Positions 33,454 to 36,776 of a DNA stretch of 36,776 bases are shown here, in pieces; position 1 is the first letter of the stretch; each line of letters begins with the position of its first letter. The DNA is from JBIOUF01 sp044866695 (lineage in GTDB: Bacteria > Actinomycetota > Actinomycetes > Propionibacteriales > Nocardioidaceae). Location: positions 1-36,776 of the forward strand of contig JBIOUF010000220.1 of the NCBI GenBank assembly GCA_044866695.1, in the 5' to 3' direction. The notes below the pieces were generated by a model. That model saw only the letters and a list, made by a program, of their open reading frames with translations, ran no database searches and was not told where the DNA came from. Made by a program: the position numbers and the translations under genes.

Positions 33454-34146
33454 GTGACGGATGCGACGCTGGTGGACCCTCCGGCGCAGCTGCCCGCCGG
33501 CGACAGGCGGACGGAGGTGCTCGCCTTGTTGCGTCGAGCCGACCAGCCGCTGTCCGTGGCCGAGGTCGCGGAGGCGATGGACCTGCACGTGAACACCGCA
33601 CGGTTCCATCTCGACGGGTTGGTGGGCGACGCGCTCGCAGAACGGACCACCGAGCTTCGGCAGACGCGGGGGCGACCACGTATCCTCTACACCTCCGAAG
33701 GTCCCTCGCCGGGACCCCGAAGCTATGAGCTACTGGCGGAGATGCTCACCGGCTTTGTCTCATCCCTGGATGCCGCCGGCCCCGCAACCGTCGAGCTCGG
33801 CAAAGCCTGGGGGCGACACCTGGTCGAGCGCGCCGCCCCCTCCGAGAATGTCGACGGGCAGGAGGCGGTTGCCCGACTCAGTCGGCTACTGGACAGGGTG
33901 GGGTTCCGGTCCGAGACCCGCGCCACCAAGGACGGCACCGAGGTGCGGCTGCGCCACTGCCCGTTCCGAGAGGTTGCCCAGAAGCACACCGACATCGTGT
34001 GCGCGATCCACCTGGGCCTGATGCAGGGAGCCCTCGACGAGCTGGACGCCCCAGTCGCGGCGACCTCGCTGGAACCGTTCGCCACGCCCCAGATGTGCAT
34101 AGCCAACCTGCGGGCGACCGGGACGTCGCCCAGGACAGCGACCTGA
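33454..34146 (+). CDS. HTH transcriptional regulator with Cys-containing C-terminal domain (SufR-like)
   Basis: A 230-residue regulator. The N-terminal winged HTH reads RTEVLALLRRADQPLSVAEV, then MDLHVNTARFHLDGLVGDAL. The C-terminal domain carries RLRHCPFREVAQKHTDIVCA, then IHLGLMQGAL and a last Cys in TPQMCIANL, three cysteines plus His in the arrangement seen in SufR-like regulators, where an Fe-S cluster may bind. The start was chosen at GTG because the ATG further upstream falls inside the promoter. Nearby genes (hemerythrin-DUF2249, NirK-like cupredoxin) suggest it senses NO, oxygen or iron; this is inference. A remnant of a CMD-family gene follows. Confidence 0.82.
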   Translation: MTDATLVDPPAQLPAGDRRTEVLALLRRADQPLSVAEVAEAMDLHVNTARFHLDGLVGDALAERTTELRQTRGRPRILYTSEGPSPGPRSYELLAEMLTGFVSSLDAAGPATVELGKAWGRHLVERAAPSENVDGQEAVARLSRLLDRVGFRSETRATKDGTEVRLRHCPFREVAQKHTDIVCAIHLGLMQGALDELDAPVAATSLEPFATPQMCIANLRATGTSPRTAT

Positions 34147-34176
34147 CCTGGGCGTCGGCGGCCCAGGATCGGGCGG

Positions 34177-34311
34177 GACGGCGTACCCGACGACGTCTGG
34201 TTCGGCGCGCGCCAGCACTTCGACGAGGCCGAGACGGTCCACCTGCTCATGGCCATCGCCACGATCAACGTCTGGAACCGGCTGGCGGTCAGCACCCACC
34301 ACAGCTACCCG
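34177..34311 (+). pseudogene. Carboxymuconolactone decarboxylase/AhpD-family C-terminal remnant
   Basis: The frame reads DGVPDDVWFGARQHFDEAET, then VHLLMAIATINVWNRLAVST. The ending FDEAExVxLxMAIATINxWNRLAV is typical of the C-terminal helices of CMD/AhpD-like peroxidase-related proteins. No start codon, N-terminus or CxxC active site precedes it, so only the tail survives. An intact-looking member of the same family starts at 36673, and this may be the stump of a copy lost by deletion. Confidence 0.6.
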
Positions 34312-34386
34312 ATCCGCGCTGACGGCAGCCACTCCGGGTGCACGCCGAGCTCACAACGGACGCTCGTTGCAGCGCCGCCCAAGCCT

Positions 34387-35157
34387 TCAGCCGCGCGCAA
34401 AGAGCAGTCGCCACGCCTCCGGACCGCGCTCGAGGTAGCTCACCTCGAAGACGCCGGGATGGCGCTGCTCGACCTGGGCCAGGAGCGGCAGCGGGTCGTG
34501 CGGCGCGACCAGCACCAGACCAGAACCGGGGCCGACCGCGTCGAGTGCGCCGAAGATCGTCGCGTGCCGGATCGCGCGTGGAACCCCTCTGGCGTCGAGC
34601 TCCGGATAGCCGGGAGCGTCAACCTCGCCGCAGCTGCACCGATGCCCGCCGCATCCACCCTCGGCTGCGGCGGTGTCGTGCCCTTCTTCTCCCAGCAGGT
34701 CGTGCATGCCGTGCAGCAGACCAGCGAGATCGACACTCGGGGCCCGGGCCAGCAACGGGAGAAGCTGGTCGTTCTCCTTGGCCAGGTGGGTCTCGAAGAG
34801 TGTGCGGAGCGCGGCAGCGGTGCCCGCTGCGCGGACCCCGTCCGTAGCTCCGGCCAGTTGCTCGACCAACGTCGAGATGTCACCGTGCTCGACCAGCATT
34901 GCGTCAACCAGCAGCCGGGCCGGTTCGAAGGTCGCCGCAGCGGCATAGAGGGTCCCCTCCTCCGCCTGCGCGTGTGGCACCAGGTCGCTCCGACACCAGG
35001 CCACCAGCCCGTCCCGGATCGGTTGCCACCCCTGTCCGGCGCTCAGCAACCGCTCCACCTGGGTGGACAGCGCACCGGCCAGCACCGCGTGGTGCTGCTC
35101 CACCGCCTCCACCGCACGCGAGTCGGCCTCGCTCGAGGCGAACACCACGTCTTCCAT
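34387..35157 (-). CDS. Hemerythrin-domain protein with C-terminal DUF2249
   Basis: A 256-residue cytoplasmic protein. The four-helix hemerythrin domain (about 10-150) keeps the His/acid ligands of a di-iron site: EQHHAVLAGAL, VPHAQAEEGTLY, VEHGDISTLV and FETHLAKENDQLLPLL. A Cys/His-rich linker (EGGCGGHRCSCGEVDAPG) is followed by DUF2249 (LDARGVPRAIRHATIFGALD; LVLVAPHDPLPLLAQV). Such two-domain proteins are common beside denitrification and NO-detoxification genes, where they may bind NO or oxygen or repair iron-sulfur clusters. AGGAGG precedes the ATG. It is divergent from the NirK-like gene, with 57 bases between. Confidence 0.9.
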   Translation of the reverse strand: MEDVVFASSEADSRAVEAVEQHHAVLAGALSTQVERLLSAGQGWQPIRDGLVAWCRSDLVPHAQAEEGTLYAAAATFEPARLLVDAMLVEHGDISTLVEQLAGATDGVRAAGTAAALRTLFETHLAKENDQLLPLLARAPSVDLAGLLHGMHDLLGEEGHDTAAAEGGCGGHRCSCGEVDAPGYPELDARGVPRAIRHATIFGALDAVGPGSGLVLVAPHDPLPLLAQVEQRHPGVFEVSYLERGPEAWRLLFARG

Positions 35158-35202
35158 CTCGTCCTCCTGCGCCCCGTGCTCGCGGAGCTCAGCACAGTTT
35201 AT

Positions 35203-35208
35203 TACACT
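35203..35208 (+). promoter_or_regulatory. -10 hexamer TACACT for the NirK-like gene, leaderless start
   Basis: TACACT ends six bases before the GTG at 35215, inside an AT-rich patch (TTTATTACACTTCTGTTGTG) unlike the surrounding GC-rich DNA. No Shine-Dalgarno is present. The same hexamer serves the toxin-antitoxin operon. Confidence 0.45.
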
Positions 35209-35214
35209 TCTGTT

Positions 35215-36582
35215 GTGACAAAAAGTGGTGGGTCCGTCCGGCTTGTTCCGCCGTGGCCGGCGATCCTGCGCACCCCGGTGCTGCTCGCCGGGCTGTCGAT
35301 GCTCGCCGGGCTCGACGCGGCGCTGATCCTGCTCGGCGTCCCAGCACCGGTCACCACCGACCGGCTCCCCGAGGTGCACGGCATGGTGATGGCTCTCGGC
35401 TTCGTGGGCACCCTGGTCTGCCTGGAACGTGCCGTCGCACTCGCCCGGCCCGTCGGCTACCTGGCGCCGGCCCTGCTGGGGGTCGGCAGTCTGCTGCTCC
35501 TCGCGCCGCCCCCCCTCGAAGTCGGCCGCACCGTCCTGGTCCTCGGCATGCTCGGGATGTGCGGCCTGGTGGTCGGGCACCGGCAGATGGGAATGGTCTT
35601 CCACGTCCACGTCACCGGACTGACCGAGGCCGAGCACGACCCAGGTGGGGCGATGACCGGGATGCCAGGGATGACCGGGACAGACACGTCGGACAGCGCG
35701 GCGTCCCGCCCGGACCTCGCAGCGTCGCCGGGCGCCGGCTTCCGGGCACACGACCCGTCGTTTCCGGCCGTGGGGGCAGGACGGGTTCATCGTCGTACCT
35801 TCAAGGTCTCCGACGTGCAGGCCGTCGTCGCCCCCACGGTTCTCCAGCAGCTATGGACCTACAACGGCACCATGCCCGGCCCCACTCTGCACGGACACGT
35901 CGGCGACCGGTTCGTGATCCGGCTGGTCAATGACACGCAGATGGGGCACTCGATCGACTTCCACGCAGGCGAGGTCGCGCCGGACCGTCCCATGCGCACC
36001 ATCGCACCCGGCCGGTCGCTCACCTACCGGTTCACGGCCACACGCTCCGGCATCTGGCTCTACCACTGCTCCACGATGCCGATGTCGGTGCACATCGCCA
36101 ATGGCATGTTCGGCGCCGTGGTGATCGACCCCCTGAACCTTCCCGAGGTCGCCAAGAGCTTCGTCCTGGTGCAGTCCGAGCTCTACCTCGGCAAGCAGAA
36201 CGGTCCCGCCGACGCCACGAAGGTGCTGGCCGAGAAGCCGGACGCGGTGGTGTTCAACGGATACGTGAACCAGTACGACCACGAGCCGCTCACTGCAAAC
36301 GTCGGCCAGCGGGTCCGGATCTGGGTCCTCAACGCAGGGCCCAACCGGCCCAGCGACTTCCACGTCGTCGGCGGTCAGTTCGACACGGTCTTCAAGGAGG
36401 GCGCCTACCTGCTGCGACGTGACAACCCCGAGCACGGCGCCAGCCAGGTGCTGTCGCTCGGGCCGGCCCAAGGCGGCTTCGTCGAGCTGTCCTTCCACCG
36501 ACCCGGGCACTATCCCTTCGTATCCCATCTCATGGTCGACGCCGAGCGGGGTGCACACGGGATCATCCACGTGACGCGATGA
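35215..36582 (+). CDS. Chimeric membrane/NirK-like multicopper protein (deletion fusion)
   Basis: A 455-residue open frame made of two unrelated parts. Residues 1 to about 120 are about four membrane helices with LPEVHGMVMALGFVGTLVCL, then ERAVALARPVGYLAPALLGV, matching the start of a longer (about 400-residue) membrane protein family. At GHRQMGMVFHVHVTG it passes straight into a copper protein; this piece looks like the end of a lost cupredoxin domain (C..PGH...GM). The two-domain nitrite-reductase-like part follows. Copper ligands are His245/His250 (MGHSIDFH), His284-Cys285 (YHCS), His293, Met298 and His383 (FHVVGG). The residue matching the catalytic His255 of Alcaligenes NirK appears to be Ala344 (PDAVVFNG). 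Membrane export is uncertain; enzymatic nitrite reduction is unproven. Confidence 0.75.
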   Translation: MTKSGGSVRLVPPWPAILRTPVLLAGLSMLAGLDAALILLGVPAPVTTDRLPEVHGMVMALGFVGTLVCLERAVALARPVGYLAPALLGVGSLLLLAPPPLEVGRTVLVLGMLGMCGLVVGHRQMGMVFHVHVTGLTEAEHDPGGAMTGMPGMTGTDTSDSAASRPDLAASPGAGFRAHDPSFPAVGAGRVHRRTFKVSDVQAVVAPTVLQQLWTYNGTMPGPTLHGHVGDRFVIRLVNDTQMGHSIDFHAGEVAPDRPMRTIAPGRSLTYRFTATRSGIWLYHCSTMPMSVHIANGMFGAVVIDPLNLPEVAKSFVLVQSELYLGKQNGPADATKVLAEKPDAVVFNGYVNQYDHEPLTANVGQRVRIWVLNAGPNRPSDFHVVGGQFDTVFKEGAYLLRRDNPEHGASQVLSLGPAQGGFVELSFHRPGHYPFVSHLMVDAERGAHGIIHVTR

Positions 36583-36672
36583 CCAGGCATCGGCGAGCAC
36601 TCGCCGCCGACCGCACGCGGCAGTGCGACAGGACTGAAGGAACAACCGAACAGGAACGCAGGAGACGAGCAG

Positions 36673-36776
36673 ATGGCCGAACCGCTGTACCACCGGACCA
36701 CTCCCGAGGAGCACCGGCGCCGCAAGGAGCTCGCGTCGGGGATCCACGATGCGTTCACGGACTTCAGCAAAGCAGT
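36673..36776 (+). CDS. Carboxymuconolactone decarboxylase/AhpD-family protein, N-terminal part (cut by window edge)
   Basis: The ATG follows CAGGAGACGAGC and opens MAEPLYHRTTPEEHRRRKEL, then ASGIHDAFTDFSKAV. The pattern TPEEHRxxKELAxxxHDAFxxFSKAV is the usual N-terminus of CMD-family proteins that act as peroxidase-like or alkylhydroperoxidase-D-like enzymes; the CxxC active site should follow outside the window. It lies 90 bases after the NirK-like gene on the same strand and may be co-transcribed with it. Confidence 0.62.
   Translation, partial: MAEPLYHRTTPEEHRRRKELASGIHDAFTDFSKA

Noticed and set aside
34249..35214. Plus-strand frame upstream of and in phase with the NirK-like gene
   Set aside because: It is open only because it is antisense to the hemerythrin-DUF2249 gene; protein homology begins at the GTG at 35215, apart from the CMD tail at its far 5' end.
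1..36776. CRISPR arrays, tRNA or rRNA genes
   Set aside because: No regularly spaced repeats and no cloverleaf or rRNA-like conserved segments were seen on reading; this was by eye, not by a covariance search.

Overview
The window is very GC-rich, uses many GTG starts, has frequent 1-4 base start/stop overlaps, and carries several apparently leaderless genes with a TANNNT hexamer 6-7 bases before the start codon. Together with the protein families seen, this points to a high-GC Actinobacterium, probably Nocardioidaceae/Nocardioides-like. The genus is an inference. No rRNA, tRNA or CRISPR was seen.

Layout. (1) 1-7.5 kb: the start of a dCTP-deaminase-like gene, a zinc alcohol dehydrogenase, a DHA2-type MFS exporter with a winged-helix tail, a decayed GH106 rhamnosidase that still has a LacI-type operator in front of it, and an MMPL exporter. 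(2) 7.7-11.75 kb: a NarL-type response regulator, an active-looking histidine kinase, and a second kinase-like membrane protein that has lost its phospho-acceptor histidine and ATP-binding motifs. (3) 11.9-30.0 kb: a catabolic island. It holds a GH1 beta-glycosidase, a VOC/SDR pair, a sugar-type ABC importer coupled to a bicovalent-flavin (BBE-like) oxidoreductase, two divergent LysR paralogues, and a tight minus-strand operon ligJ-ligK-ligI-ligAB(fused)-ligC-GH78 rhamnosidase. An IclR regulator lies upstream, with a divergent cytosolic ModA-like protein. (4) 30.1-36.8 kb: an eroded accessory zone. It has a small HTH protein, an IS630 remnant, a DUF433/DUF5615 pair, a truncated two-component system, a ribbon-helix-helix/BrnT-like toxin-antitoxin pair, and a cluster suggestive of nitrogen-oxide metabolism: an HTH regulator with a Cys-rich C-terminus, a hemerythrin-DUF2249 protein, a chimeric NirK-like cupredoxin, and intact plus remnant carboxymuconolactone-decarboxylase-family genes.

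How the genes may work together. The central island reads as a pathway for plant phenolic glycosides. Rhamnose and glucose would be removed by GH78 and GH1, the glycoside or sugar taken up by the ABC importer, an alcohol or sugar group oxidised by the BBE-like enzyme, and the aromatic part funnelled through protocatechuate 4,5-cleavage to pyruvate and oxaloacetate. The rhamnosidase start codon overlaps the ligC stop, so sugar trimming and ring cleavage appear to be one transcription unit. The substrate (for example a flavonoid rhamnoside such as rutin or quercitrin) is inferred, not shown. No 4-oxalomesaconate tautomerase (LigU/GalD) is visible. The last 6 kb contains several deletion chimeras, which suggests recent genome erosion.
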